Assembly: GCA_030602225.1 (NCBI GenBank)
Contig: JAUWAD010000009.1
Location: forward strand, 1 to 39,172
Origin: Bacillota bacterium
GTDB lineage: Bacteria > Bacillota > Clostridia > Tissierellales > Tissierellaceae
DNA length: 39,172 nucleotides
Reading direction: 5' to 3'
Within the stretch, counting starts at the first letter, position 1; the number at the start of each line of letters is the position of its first letter. The position numbers and the translations under genes are program-made. Below, piece after piece: positions 24,802-32,964 of this stretch. The notes below the pieces were generated by a model. It ran no database searches. It worked only from the letters and a program-made list of their open reading frames with translations, and was not told the DNA's origin.

Positions 24802-26175
24802 CTATTTTCCTATGCAAAATTCCTTAAATATCCTATCAAGGATGTCTTCTGTTATACTCTCACCTGTTATTTCTCCTAAATTCTCCCAACAATTCTTTAA
24901 GTCCACTTCCAGACAATCCAGTGGAACCATATTATTTAGATCATTAAGAACACTTTCAATATTTATTTTCGCCAACTCCAGCTGGTTCTTGTGTCTTAAA
25001 TTATTAATTATCATAGATGAGTCAAGTTTCACATCTCCTTGATAGAACATATTTCTTATACTGTTCTCCAACTCTTCAATCCCCACACCTTCTGTCATTG
25101 AAGTAAAAATGATCTCTATTTCCTTGAAATAGTCTCTGAAATAATTCTCATCATACTTATTGGGCAAATCTGTCTTGTTTAATAGAACTACTGTTTTCTT
25201 ATCCTTAATCAAGTCGATTATATGGTAATCCTCATTTGATAGTTCCCTTGATATATCGAAGATTGCTATGATTAAGTCTGCATTTTTCAAACTTTCTTTT
25301 GCACGATCCACTCCAATTTTTTCAACCAAATCTTCTGTTTCCCTTATTCCAGCTGTATCCATTATCTTTAGAGGAATACCATCAATATTAATATACTCTT
25401 CAATTACATCCCTGGTGGTTCCTGGTATATCAGTTACTATAGCTCTGTTTTCCCTTAGGACAGCATTCAACAAAGATGACTTTCCCACATTAGGTTTTCC
25501 AAGAATCACTGTATTTAAGCCATCTCTTAGGATTTTTCCTCTTTGTGATGTAGCAAGAAGTTTGGAAATTCTATCTAATACTAAATTTCCATTTTCTACC
25601 AATTCTTCATAAGTTACTTCTTCGATGTCATCTTCTGGAAAATCAATGGAAACTTCAATGTGGGCAATCATCTGCAATAATATACTTCTAATTGATTCCA
25701 CTTCTCTGCTTAAACTACCTTCCAATTGATTTAATGATACATCATAACTAACCTCAGTCTTTGCCTTTATAATATCTATAACTGCCTCTGCCTGTGTCAG
25801 ATCCAGTCTACCATTTAAAAATGCCCTCTTTGTAAATTCTCCAGGTTCAGCCAGTTTAGCACCTTTACTTAGAATCAACTCCAATGTTTTCTTAACTGGA
25901 ATAATACCACCATGACAATATATTTCTACCATATTCTCTCTTGTGTAGGTATATGGTTCCATCATAAATGCTACCAATACTTCATCAACTATTTTATCAT
26001 CATCTACTATATGTCCATAAACTAATTTTCTATTATCAGAAGCTTCAACTTCCTTACCCCTAATTCCTTTAAAAATGCTCTTTCCTATTTCAATGGAATC
26101 TCTTCCACTCATTCTTACAATTCCTATTCCAGATTCTCCAACTGCAGTGGATATAGCAGCTATTGTAGCTGACAT
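24802..26175 (-). CDS. mnmE: tRNA modification GTPase MnmE (TrmE)
   Basis: A 457-residue GTPase. The N-terminal THF-binding domain starts TIAAISTAVGESGIGIVR; the central helical domain is split by a G domain with G1 GKPNVGKSS (226-234), the TTRD loop, G3 DTAG (273-276) and G4 NKTD. It ends with the C-terminal CIGK motif that works with tRNA U34 modification. It forms a complex with MnmG. SD GAGGTGAT precedes the ATG. It is first in the mnmE-mnmG-rsmG run, with a consensus-like promoter upstream. Confidence 0.97.
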   Translation of the reverse strand: MSATIAAISTAVGESGIGIVRMSGRDSIEIGKSIFKGIRGKEVEASDNRKLVYGHIVDDDKIVDEVLVAFMMEPYTYTRENMVEIYCHGGIIPVKKTLELILSKGAKLAEPGEFTKRAFLNGRLDLTQAEAVIDIIKAKTEVSYDVSLNQLEGSLSREVESIRSILLQMIAHIEVSIDFPEDDIEEVTYEELVENGNLVLDRISKLLATSQRGKILRDGLNTVILGKPNVGKSSLLNAVLRENRAIVTDIPGTTRDVIEEYINIDGIPLKIMDTAGIRETEDLVEKIGVDRAKESLKNADLIIAIFDISRELSNEDYHIIDLIKDKKTVVLLNKTDLPNKYDENYFRDYFKEIEIIFTSMTEGVGIEELENSIRNMFYQGDVKLDSSMIINNLRHKNQLELAKINIESVLNDLNNMVPLDCLEVDLKNCWENLGEITGESITEDILDRIFKEFCIGK

Positions 26176-26222
26176 TTGATCACCTCATTCTACATTCATT
26201 AAATACTTTCCCTGTTAAATTA

Positions 26223-26250
26223 ATTTTACATTAATAAGTCCCCATGTCAA
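26223..26250 (-). promoter_or_regulatory. Sigma-A promoter of the mnmE-mnmG-rsmG operon
   Basis: On the minus strand TTGACA (26250-26245), a 16-nt spacer and TAAAAT (26228-26223) lie about 47 nt upstream of the mnmE ATG. Confidence 0.7.
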
Positions 26251-26283
26251 ATTTTTATTCCTTTTAAAATGAAGGAGGGAGGG

Positions 26284-26312
26284 TCAAAAAAATAAAAGCC
26301 CTGTTAGGGCTC
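26284..26312 (-). terminator. Terminator of the rpmH-to-jag gene run
   Basis: AGCCCT, loop AAC, AGGGCT, then TTTATTTTTTT on the minus strand, directly after the jag stop codon. Confidence 0.85.
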
Positions 26313-26316
26313 TTAT

Positions 26317-26943
26317 TTACTTTGAAATTATTACTACTCTTCTATAAGGTTCGTTTCCTTCGCTGTAAGTATTGACACCATCAAAGTTCTGTAAAGCTGA
26401 GTGAATAATTCTTCTCTCATATGGATTCATAGGTTCAAGCTTTACTGGTCTCTTTGAGTAAGTTGCTTTTTCAGCCATTTTCTTAGCCAACTTAATAAGT
26501 GTTTCTTCTCTTTTTTGTCTATATCCTTCAGAATCTAAAACTACTTTAAGGTATTTCTCTCTATTCTTGTTTACAACTAAACTCAATAAATATTGAATTG
26601 AATCAAGAGTATTACCTCTTTTTCCAATTAAAATTCCCATATCTGTGGATGAGATGCTGTTTATATCAACGTATAACATATCATTTTCAAGCTTAATGTC
26701 GTGAAGTGCAACAATTCCCATTCCCCTTAAAATTCCATCCAAGAATTTATCAGCTATTTCTTCTGGATCATTAATTAATGTAACCTTTACTTTAGCTTCT
26801 TTAGCACCTAAAATTCCAAATAGTCCTTTTGAAGCTTCTTCAATTATTTCAATCTCTACTTCCTCTTTGGTTACATTTAGTTCATCTAAGGCTTCTTTTA
26901 CTGCATCTTCAACGGTTTTAGAGGTTTTAACAACGAATTTCAT
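26317..26943 (-). CDS. khpB: RNA-binding protein Jag (KhpB/EloR)
   Basis: A 208-residue protein with the Jag N-terminal domain (about 1-50, KTVEDAVKEALDELNVTKEE and GLFGILGAKEAKVKV), a KH domain (about 75-150, MGILIGKRGNTLDSIQYLL) and an R3H domain (about 150-208, MNPYERRIIHSAL, ending EPYRRVVIISK). The family binds RNA and regulates cell elongation in Gram-positives. It starts 2 nt after yidC, with its SD (AAGGGGG) inside the yidC 3' end. It is the last gene before the terminator. Confidence 0.94.
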   Translation of the reverse strand: MKFVVKTSKTVEDAVKEALDELNVTKEEVEIEIIEEASKGLFGILGAKEAKVKVTLINDPEEIADKFLDGILRGMGIVALHDIKLENDMLYVDINSISSTDMGILIGKRGNTLDSIQYLLSLVVNKNREKYLKVVLDSEGYRQKREETLIKLAKKMAEKATYSKRPVKLEPMNPYERRIIHSALQNFDGVNTYSEGNEPYRRVVIISK

Positions 26944-26945
26944 AA

Positions 26946-27662
26946 TTATTTTGCCCCCTTAATTTTTAAAACCGACTTATTAGATATCATCTGTTGTACT
27001 ATTGTAAATATATTACCAACAACCCAATACAATGCCAATCCTGCTGCAAACCCTCTAGCAGCCATAAATATCATAACTGGCAACATGTAATTCATCATCT
27101 TTTGAGTAGATTGAGCTGCTGCATCCCCACCTGCACTAGGACTTGCCATGGTCTTACTTTGTATGAATGTTGTTGCTGCTGACAATAATGGTAATCCCCA
27201 TATAAATGGATCCGGATTTTCAAGATTTGCTATCCAAAGGAAATTTTTAGCCATGCTTTCATATAAACCTGGTTCAGTAAACGCATATTGTGCAGGATTT
27301 CTAAACACAGCAAAAAATGCAAATATAATTGGTAATTGTACTAATAGTATTAAACAACCTGATGCTGGATTATATTTATGTTCCTTATATAGCTCCTGCA
27401 TCTTTATCTGCATAGTCTGTGGGTCTTTTTTGTATTTTGTCTGTATTTCCTTCATAAGTGGTTGTATTTCACTCATTTTTCGAGTTGATCTCGTTTGCTT
27501 AATATTTATAGGCAATAGCATAAGCTTAAATACTATAGTGGTAAAAATAATTGCTATTGCATAAAAAGATATTGATGACGGTTCACTACCCATTGTAGAT
27601 GATACCACATCGTATACTAACTTCAATAACGATCCTAGTATATTTCCTAGAAATCCAGTCAT
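26946..27662 (-). CDS. yidC: Membrane protein insertase YidC (Oxa1 family)
   Basis: A 238-residue protein of the short Gram-positive YidC type. It shows five hydrophobic segments and the Oxa1 core, including KLMLLPINIKQTRSTRKM, whose arginine lies in the membrane groove, then LIQLPIIFAFF-like and LALYWVVGNIFTIVQQ near the end. It lacks the lipobox cysteine seen in SpoIIIJ/YidC1 of Bacillus, as many clostridial forms do. It inserts and folds membrane proteins with or without Sec. SD GGGAGG precedes the ATG. It is part of the rnpA-yidD-yidC-jag cluster. Confidence 0.95.
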   Translation of the reverse strand: MTGFLGNILGSLLKLVYDVVSSTMGSEPSSISFYAIAIIFTTIVFKLMLLPINIKQTRSTRKMSEIQPLMKEIQTKYKKDPQTMQIKMQELYKEHKYNPASGCLILLVQLPIIFAFFAVFRNPAQYAFTEPGLYESMAKNFLWIANLENPDPFIWGLPLLSAATTFIQSKTMASPSAGGDAAAQSTQKMMNYMLPVMIFMAARGFAAGLALYWVVGNIFTIVQQMISNKSVLKIKGAK

Positions 27663-27676
27663 TTGTTAACCTCCCA

Positions 27677-27892
27677 TCATTTTAGCGGATCATATCCTCC
27701 TTCATGAAAAGGATTACATCTTAATACACGCTTGGTGGTAAGATATGTTCCTTTTAAAAAACCATACTTGGTATAAGCTTGTAGGCCATACTCGGAGCAA
27801 GTAGGATAAAATCTGCAGTTATTCCCAGTAAGAATATATTTGGAAATATATCTTTGGTAGAATTTAATCAATAATATAGCTATCCTAGTCAT
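27677..27892 (-). CDS. yidD: Membrane protein insertion efficiency factor YidD
   Basis: A 71-residue protein of the YidD family, with an amphipathic N-terminal helix, CRFYPTCSEYGLQAYTKYG (three-cysteine-type core) and RCNPFHEGGYDPL. It assists YidC-dependent insertion. I chose the ATG at 27892, five bases after AGGTGA; an upstream GTG overlaps the rnpA stop. Confidence 0.93.
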   Translation of the reverse strand: MTRIAILLIKFYQRYISKYILTGNNCRFYPTCSEYGLQAYTKYGFLKGTYLTTKRVLRCNPFHEGGYDPLK

Positions 27893-27897
27893 AATTC

Positions 27898-28239
27898 TCA
27901 CCTGATTTCTAATAAACCGGATACCTTGTAAATGTGTCTAATAGCACTTTCCAATTCTTTAAAACTAAGGTCTACAGCGTTTTTTTTAGGTATGATTATT
28001 AGATCATACCCTTTCTTTATGTCATTTAAGTTTTCTCTATTTAGTTCCCTAATCCTTCGCTTTAACTTATTTCTAGTTACAGCGTTTCCAACTTTTTTTG
28101 TAATGGATATTCCAATCCTAGTCTCTTCCAATCCATTTTTCTTTACATAAAGAATAAGGTTTCTATTCCAATAGTTCTTTCCTGACTTATAGACCTTTTT
28201 AAACTCCATATTCTTTCTTAATCTGTTCTTTTTGTTCAT
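27898..28239 (-). CDS. rnpA: Ribonuclease P protein component
   Basis: A 113-residue basic protein. KKNRLRKNMEFKKVYKSGK at the N terminus and the signature RIGISITKKVGNAVTRNKLKRRIRE (arginine-rich RNA-binding helix) identify RnpA, which binds the RNase P RNA and pre-tRNA leader. It lies between rpmH and yidD as in most bacteria. The SD is AAGGTGG. Confidence 0.96.
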   Translation of the reverse strand: MNKKNRLRKNMEFKKVYKSGKNYWNRNLILYVKKNGLEETRIGISITKKVGNAVTRNKLKRRIRELNRENLNDIKKGYDLIIIPKKNAVDLSFKELESAIRHIYKVSGLLEIR

Positions 28240-28252
28240 ACTAATTCCACCT

Positions 28253-28278
28253 TAAAAATGGCCTTTAATAAAAGGCCA
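28253..28278 (-). terminator. Terminator-like hairpin between rpmH and rnpA
   Basis: TGGCCTTT (28259-28266), loop AATA, and AAAGGCCA (28271-28278) form a perfect 8-bp stem. On the minus strand it is followed by TTTTT. It could attenuate readthrough so that rpmH is made in excess of rnpA. Confidence 0.6.
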
Positions 28279-28291
28279 CTAACAAGCGGCC

Positions 28292-28426
28292 TTATGCAGA
28301 AAGTTTTTTTCTACCTTTTCTTCTTCTAGCTTTTAAAATTTCTCTTCCAGATCTTGTTTTCATTCTCTTTCTAAAACCATGCTCTTTACTTCTTTGTCTA
28401 TTTTTTGGTTGATAAGTTCTCTTCAT
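28292..28426 (-). CDS. rpmH: 50S ribosomal protein L34
   Basis: The reading frame encodes 44 residues beginning [18 protein letters not shown], followed by [17 protein letters not shown] and ending in RKKLSA, a complete L34. It is below usual ORF-length cut-offs but unmistakable. SD AGGAGGTG lies just upstream of the ATG, and a perfect-consensus promoter is about 85 nt upstream. It is the first leftward gene from oriC. Confidence 0.98.
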   Translation of the reverse strand: MKRTYQPKNRQRSKEHGFRKRMKTRSGREILKARRRKGRKKLSA

Positions 28427-28510
28427 TAAACACACCTCCTTCGATATTTGCAGTAATCCTATATGTTAAATATAGAGTTTTCTACAGGAAACCATAAAAC
28501 ACTACTATAA

Positions 28511-28539
28511 ATTATATGTATTTGCCTTGTATATGTCAA
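28511..28539 (-). promoter_or_regulatory. Strong sigma-A promoter of rpmH
   Basis: On the minus strand TTGACA (28539-28534), an exact 17-nt spacer and TATAAT (28516-28511): a perfect consensus promoter. Confidence 0.85.
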
Positions 28540-28554
28540 GATTTTTAATTGACA

Positions 28555-28953
28555 GTAATCCACATCCAGCTAATTCTACCCCTGTTTGTGCTGTGGATAA
28601 TTTTATTGAATATAGATGTTCAATCTGTTAATATAAAAGGAGATGTTGATAAGTTTTTAAGTTAGTGGATAATTTGAAGTTATGCACAATTTGTGGATAG
28701 TTTGTGTATAACTTTTAAAAATTTGCACCTATTTATATTAAAATATTGTAATCTTTGGGATTTTTTATCCACAATTGATGTTATTTTTACATTGTGGAAA
28801 TTTATTATAACATATTTAATAGAAAATTAATCAACAAACAGTTGATATTTTTATCCACAAAATAGTACTATAGATCAATATAAAAAATCAGCATGTTTTC
28901 TTATTAATTCTGTTGATAAATCTGTTGATTAATTATTTAAGGAGGTATATTTA
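28555..28953 (+). other. oriC: oriC, upstream part: DnaA-box cluster between rpmH and dnaA
   Basis: The gap between rpmH and dnaA is 527 nt and has no gene. It holds DnaA boxes (TTATNCACA) at 28592-28600 and 28703-28711 (minus strand) and at 28680-28688, 28765-28773 and 28851-28859 (plus strand). Near matches lie at 28664-28672 and 28692-28700. TGTTGATAA-type variants occur at 28644-28652 and 28911-28919. An AT-rich stretch lies at about 28800-28850. Strand bias of flanking genes switches here. Confidence 0.9.
28842..28871 (+). promoter_or_regulatory. Candidate dnaA promoter overlapping a DnaA box
   Basis: TTGATA (28842-28847), an 18-nt spacer and TACTAT (28866-28871). The spacer contains the DnaA box at 28851-28859, which would allow autoregulation. 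Confidence 0.45.
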
Positions 28954-30285
28954 ATGGACTCAAATTTGGACCAAATATGGGAAAGTGTTTTAAGTCTTAT
29001 TAAAGTTGAACTTACAGAAGTTAGTTTTAACACATGGCTTAAATCCATAGAACCCATAAGCCTTAAGGAAGGGAAGGTTATACTTGGAGCACCTAATGAC
29101 TTTACCAAGGGGATATTAGAAGGTAGATACATCAATTTAATTAGAAATGCCATTAAGCAAATAACAAAAGAGAATTATGATATATCTTTTGTTGTTCCCG
29201 GTGAAGAAATTAATGTGATAACTCAATCCCCTAAGGAAAAGTTAGAGGATAAAAGTATAATAAAATCTCAATTAAATCCAAAATATACATTTAATACTTT
29301 TGTTACTGGTAAAAGTAATGAATTTGCCCATGCAGCAAGTCTAGCTGTAGCTGAAGCACCAGCTCAAGCTTACAATCCTCTATTTATATATGGAGGAGTA
29401 GGTCTTGGAAAAACTCATCTAATGCATGCAATAGGTCATTTTATATTATCAGAGAATCCTGATGCGAAAGTTGTATATGTTTCATCAGAAAAATTTACAA
29501 ATGAACTAATTAACTCAATTCGTGAATACAAAAATGAAGAATTTAGAAATAAATATAGAAATGTAGATGTATTATTAATTGATGACATTCAGTTTATCGC
29601 TGGTAAGGAAGGAACTCAAGAAGAATTCTTCCATACTTTTAATGCACTTCATGAGAATAATAAACAGATCATAATTTCAAGTGATAGACCACCAAAGGAT
29701 ATACCTACACTGGAAGATCGATTAAGATCAAGATTTGAATGGGGACTTACCACGGATATTCAAACACCAGATTTGGAAACTAGAATGGCTATATTAAGGA
29801 AGAAAGCAAATCTTGAAAATTTAGAGATGCCCGATGATGTAATGTTATTAATTGCAGATAAAATTCATTCCAACATAAGAGAACTTGAAGGTGCCCTTAT
29901 TAAAGTTGTTGCATATTCATCCCTTACCAATAAATCAATTACTATAGAACTGGCAGAAGAGGCTCTTAAGGATATAATCTCAAATCATAAATCTGTTGAA
30001 ATAACCGTTGATTTAATAAAAGATAAGGTATCAAAAAAGTTTGGAATAAGAATGGATGAATTTAACTCAAAAAAGAGAACAAGGGCAATTGCATATCCTA
30101 GACAAATAGCAATGTACTTGACAAGAGACTTAACAGATCTTTCACTTCCAAAAATAGGAGATGAATTTGGAGGAAGAGATCATACAACAGTCATTCATGC
30201 TTGTGAGAAAATAAGTAATGATATTCTCAGCGATCATATGTTAAGAAAGAAAATTAACGATATAATAGAAGAATTAAAAAAATAA
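28954..30285 (+). CDS. dnaA: Chromosomal replication initiator DnaA
   Basis: A complete 443-residue DnaA. Domain I spans about 1-80 ([14 protein letters not shown]), domain II is short, and the AAA+ domain III has Walker A GGVGLGKT (147-154), Walker [10 protein letters not shown] (206-214) and sensor ISSDRPPK. Domain IV carries the DnaA-box recognition helix [17 protein letters not shown] (404-420). It binds DnaA boxes on both sides of the gene and melts oriC. The SD AAGGAGG is 9 nt upstream of the ATG. Confidence 0.98.
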   Translation: MDSNLDQIWESVLSLIKVELTEVSFNTWLKSIEPISLKEGKVILGAPNDFTKGILEGRYINLIRNAIKQITKENYDISFVVPGEEINVITQSPKEKLEDKSIIKSQLNPKYTFNTFVTGKSNEFAHAASLAVAEAPAQAYNPLFIYGGVGLGKTHLMHAIGHFILSENPDAKVVYVSSEKFTNELINSIREYKNEEFRNKYRNVDVLLIDDIQFIAGKEGTQEEFFHTFNALHENNKQIIISSDRPPKDIPTLEDRLRSRFEWGLTTDIQTPDLETRMAILRKKANLENLEMPDDVMLLIADKIHSNIRELEGALIKVVAYSSLTNKSITIELAEEALKDIISNHKSVEITVDLIKDKVSKKFGIRMDEFNSKKRTRAIAYPRQIAMYLTRDLTDLSLPKIGDEFGGRDHTTVIHACEKISNDILSDHMLRKKINDIIEELKK

Positions 30286-30319
30286 AAAACTGTGGAAAGT
30301 TTAGGATAATATTTTAATG

Positions 30320-30413
30320 TTATCCACATGTTATTATTTTCCTTGCACTTTCTAATTTAAATACCTAACAGACTTATCCACATATTCACAGTGCCTACTA
30401 CTATTACTACTAT
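30320..30413 (+). other. oriC: oriC, downstream part: DnaA boxes and DnaA-trio unwinding element between dnaA and dnaN
   Basis: Two perfect TTATCCACA boxes lie at 30320-30328 and 30374-30382, with a weaker TATTCACAG directly after the second. Next come a short GC cluster (TGCC) and six consecutive trinucleotides TAC TAC TAT TAC TAC TAT (30396-30413), then AT-rich DNA. This order is the basal unwinding system described for B. subtilis, where DnaA loads on the trios to melt one strand. Confidence 0.85.
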
Positions 30414-30453
30414 AGTATCTTATTCTATTATTCTATATAAGGAGGATGAAGAG

Positions 30454-31560
30454 ATGAAATTTAGAGTTGAACAAAGAGACTTGTCAAAACATATAACAAT
30501 CGCTCAAAGAGGTATTTCCTCAAGATCAACATTACAGATTTTAGATGGAATTCTTGTTGAAGCAAAAGATGATGCAATTAAGTTAACAGCAACAGATCTT
30601 GAAATAAGTATAGAAACATTTGTGGAGGCAAAGGTAGAAGAAAAAGGTAAAATTGTTTTAAATTCTAGAATTTTTGGGGATATAGTAAAAAAATTACCAG
30701 ATGATACAATATTTTTTAATGTAAAAGATAATCACGTAAATATTAAATGCCAGAATGCAGAGTTTAATATTATAGGCAATTCTGGAGATGATTATCCAGA
30801 CCTACCCCTGGTAATAGAAGAAAACCAATTTAGTATTTCAAAGGATCTATTTAAAGCAGCCATAAGACAGACGGTTTTTGCAACAACTCAGGATGAGACA
30901 AGACCATCATTAACTGGAGTTCTACTTGAGATATCAGGTGGAATTATAAACTTTGTTTCATTAGATGGATATAGATTAGCATTAAGAAAAGTGAGTACAA
31001 CATCAGATATAGAGTCTAAGATAATAATACCTGGAAGAGCTTTGAATGAACTAAATAAAATACTTGAGGATAAGGATGAGGAACTAGTTGTAAGCATGTC
31101 CCATGGACAAGCTATATTTAACTTAGGTGAAACAATAATGTTTACCAAATTATTAGAAGGTCAATTCTTTAATTATAAGGATATAATGAGAAATGAGCAT
31201 AAGACTAAGATAGTTATTAATAGAAGAAGTTTGCAAAGTGGATTGGAAAGAGCCTCTTTATTGGCAAAAGAAGAAAAGGCTAATTTGGTAAAACTTTCAA
31301 TATCAGATGGTGAGGTTATTATCAAATCAAATTCTGAAATGGGTGATGTATTAGAATCTATAATGGCTCATCAAAATGGTGATGACATAAACATCGCCTT
31401 TAATTCAAGATATATTATTGAAGGTATAAGAATAATGGAATCAGAAGAAGTAGAAATGAATTTTATAGGCAGTTTGAATCCATGTATTATTAATGGGGTA
31501 GGGGATGACACCTACACGTATTTAGTTCTTCCTGTAAGATTAGCTCAAGATGATTTTTAA
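30454..31560 (+). CDS. dnaN: DNA polymerase III beta subunit (sliding clamp)
   Basis: A 368-residue clamp with three repeated clamp domains, each around 120 residues: MKFRVEQRDLSKHITIAQRG at the start, TQDETRPSLTGVLLEISGG and LDGYRLALRK in the middle, and YLVLPVRLAQ at the C terminus. The start at 30454 has GGAGG 8 nt upstream and matches the family; an open frame extends 21 codons upstream, but that DNA is the origin unwinding element. Confidence 0.97.
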   Translation: MKFRVEQRDLSKHITIAQRGISSRSTLQILDGILVEAKDDAIKLTATDLEISIETFVEAKVEEKGKIVLNSRIFGDIVKKLPDDTIFFNVKDNHVNIKCQNAEFNIIGNSGDDYPDLPLVIEENQFSISKDLFKAAIRQTVFATTQDETRPSLTGVLLEISGGIINFVSLDGYRLALRKVSTTSDIESKIIIPGRALNELNKILEDKDEELVVSMSHGQAIFNLGETIMFTKLLEGQFFNYKDIMRNEHKTKIVINRRSLQSGLERASLLAKEEKANLVKLSISDGEVIIKSNSEMGDVLESIMAHQNGDDINIAFNSRYIIEGIRIMESEEVEMNFIGSLNPCIINGVGDDTYTYLVLPVRLAQDDF

Positions 31561-31575
31561 AAAGAGGTGAATAAT

Positions 31576-31785
31576 TTGGAAGAAATAAGAATTGAAACTG
31601 ATTATATTAAACTTGACCAGTTTTTAAAACTGTGTGGAGTTGCCCAGACAGGAGGTCAAGCGAAAATGATTATTGCTGATGGGCTTGTGAAAGTAAATGG
31701 AGAGGTTTCATTACAAAGAGGAAAGAAGATAAGAAAAGAGGATAAGGTTGTTATTGATGATACTTATTCTTTTATTGTGATATAA
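31576..31785 (+). CDS. yaaA: S4-domain RNA-binding protein YaaA
   Basis: A 69-residue protein made of one S4 RNA-binding domain (IKLDQFLKLCGVAQTGGQAK, IADGLVKVNGEVSLQRGKKI). It always sits between dnaN and recF in Firmicutes; the B. subtilis homologue is linked to ribosome assembly. The start is a TTG at 31576, 8 nt after AGAGG; an in-frame GTG nine bases earlier lies within the SD. Confidence 0.92.
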   Translation: MEEIRIETDYIKLDQFLKLCGVAQTGGQAKMIIADGLVKVNGEVSLQRGKKIRKEDKVVIDDTYSFIVI

Positions 31786-31827
31786 TAGTAATGTTAACCT
31801 TAAATAATTCCCTAAGGAGTGTCATTT

Positions 31828-32964
31828 TTGATAGTTGAAGGAATTAGATTAATAAATTTTAGAAATTACAAGAATATTTTCGTTTCTTTTAGCAGTGATG
31901 TAAATATTCTTGTTGGAAAAAATGCACAAGGAAAGACAAATATCCTAGAAGCTATATACATGTGTTCCAATGGAAGATCTTTTAGGACATACAGAGATAA
32001 AGAAATTATTAGCTTTGATAAGGATGAAGCATATATTGGAGCTAATATTAAAGTTGGCCAGTTGGAAAAATTCACTGAGATAAAGCTTCATAATGATAAG
32101 CCTAAGAGAATTAGGGTTAATAAAAGTGAGTTATCAAATAATAGGGAATTAAACACAGGCTTTAAGGTAGTTATATTTTCACCAGATGATTTAAAACTAA
32201 TAAAGGAAGGTCCATCTAATAGAAGAAACTATTTGGATAACTGTATATCCCAACTAAAGCCACTATATGGCTATAATTTAAATAAATATTATAAAGTATT
32301 GATTCAAAGAAATAATGCACTTAAATCCATTAGATTAAAAGGTGATATAGATTCATTATTGGATGTTTTTGACATACAACTGGCAAATCTTGGATCTTTA
32401 ATAATAACTGAAAGAAGAGCCATGATAGATAAACTAAATAAGGAATCAAAAGAAATACATTCATCCCTCACAAAGGGTAATGAAAGTATTAGTTTATATT
32501 ATGGAACTAATACGCCACTTTTTAAAAGTTTAAAGGAAATTGAAAATGGATTTTTAGATAAGTTAAAAGCAACAAGAAAAACTGATCTTATTAATAGGAC
32601 AACTGAAGTTGGACCCCACAGAGATGATCTTCTCATATATATAAATGATAAAGAATCTAAGTTATTTGCATCTCAAGGTCAACAGAGGTCTTTGGTCTTA
32701 ACCTTAAAACTTTCAGAAGTAGAGATAATAAAAAAGGATATTGGAGTGTATCCAGTATTGTTATTAGATGATGTTTTCTCTGAATTGGATGAGGATCGAA
32801 GGTTGTATTTATCAAAGTTATTCAATAATATGCAGACTTTTATAACAATCACAGATGCTGTAGATATAAAAGGTTTGGAAAATCATAATATAGAGTACTT
32901 TTATGTAAAAGAAGGATTAATTTTTAGAGGAAAAAAGACATGGAGGGAAGTAAATGACCAATGA
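31828..32964 (+). CDS. recF: DNA replication/repair protein RecF
   Basis: A 378-residue SMC-like ATPase: Walker [16 protein letters not shown], the family's [22 protein letters not shown], signature [16 protein letters not shown], and Walker [14 protein letters not shown]. It loads RecA at single-strand gaps. The TTG at 31828, 8 nt after AAGGAG, is preferred over a GTG nine bases upstream inside the SD. Its 3' end overlaps gyrB by 11 nt. Confidence 0.96.
   Translation: MIVEGIRLINFRNYKNIFVSFSSDVNILVGKNAQGKTNILEAIYMCSNGRSFRTYRDKEIISFDKDEAYIGANIKVGQLEKFTEIKLHNDKPKRIRVNKSELSNNRELNTGFKVVIFSPDDLKLIKEGPSNRRNYLDNCISQLKPLYGYNLNKYYKVLIQRNNALKSIRLKGDIDSLLDVFDIQLANLGSLIITERRAMIDKLNKESKEIHSSLTKGNESISLYYGTNTPLFKSLKEIENGFLDKLKATRKTDLINRTTEVGPHRDDLLIYINDKESKLFASQGQQRSLVLTLKLSEVEIIKKDIGVYPVLLLDDVFSELDEDRRLYLSKLFNNMQTFITITDAVDIKGLENHNIEYFYVKEGLIFRGKKTWREVNDQ

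Noticed and set aside
28427-28953. Many TTATCCACA-like repeats that could suggest a CRISPR array
   Set aside because: Repeats are 9 nt, irregularly spaced and in both orientations: DnaA boxes, not a CRISPR array. No CRISPR or tRNA gene was recognised in the window.
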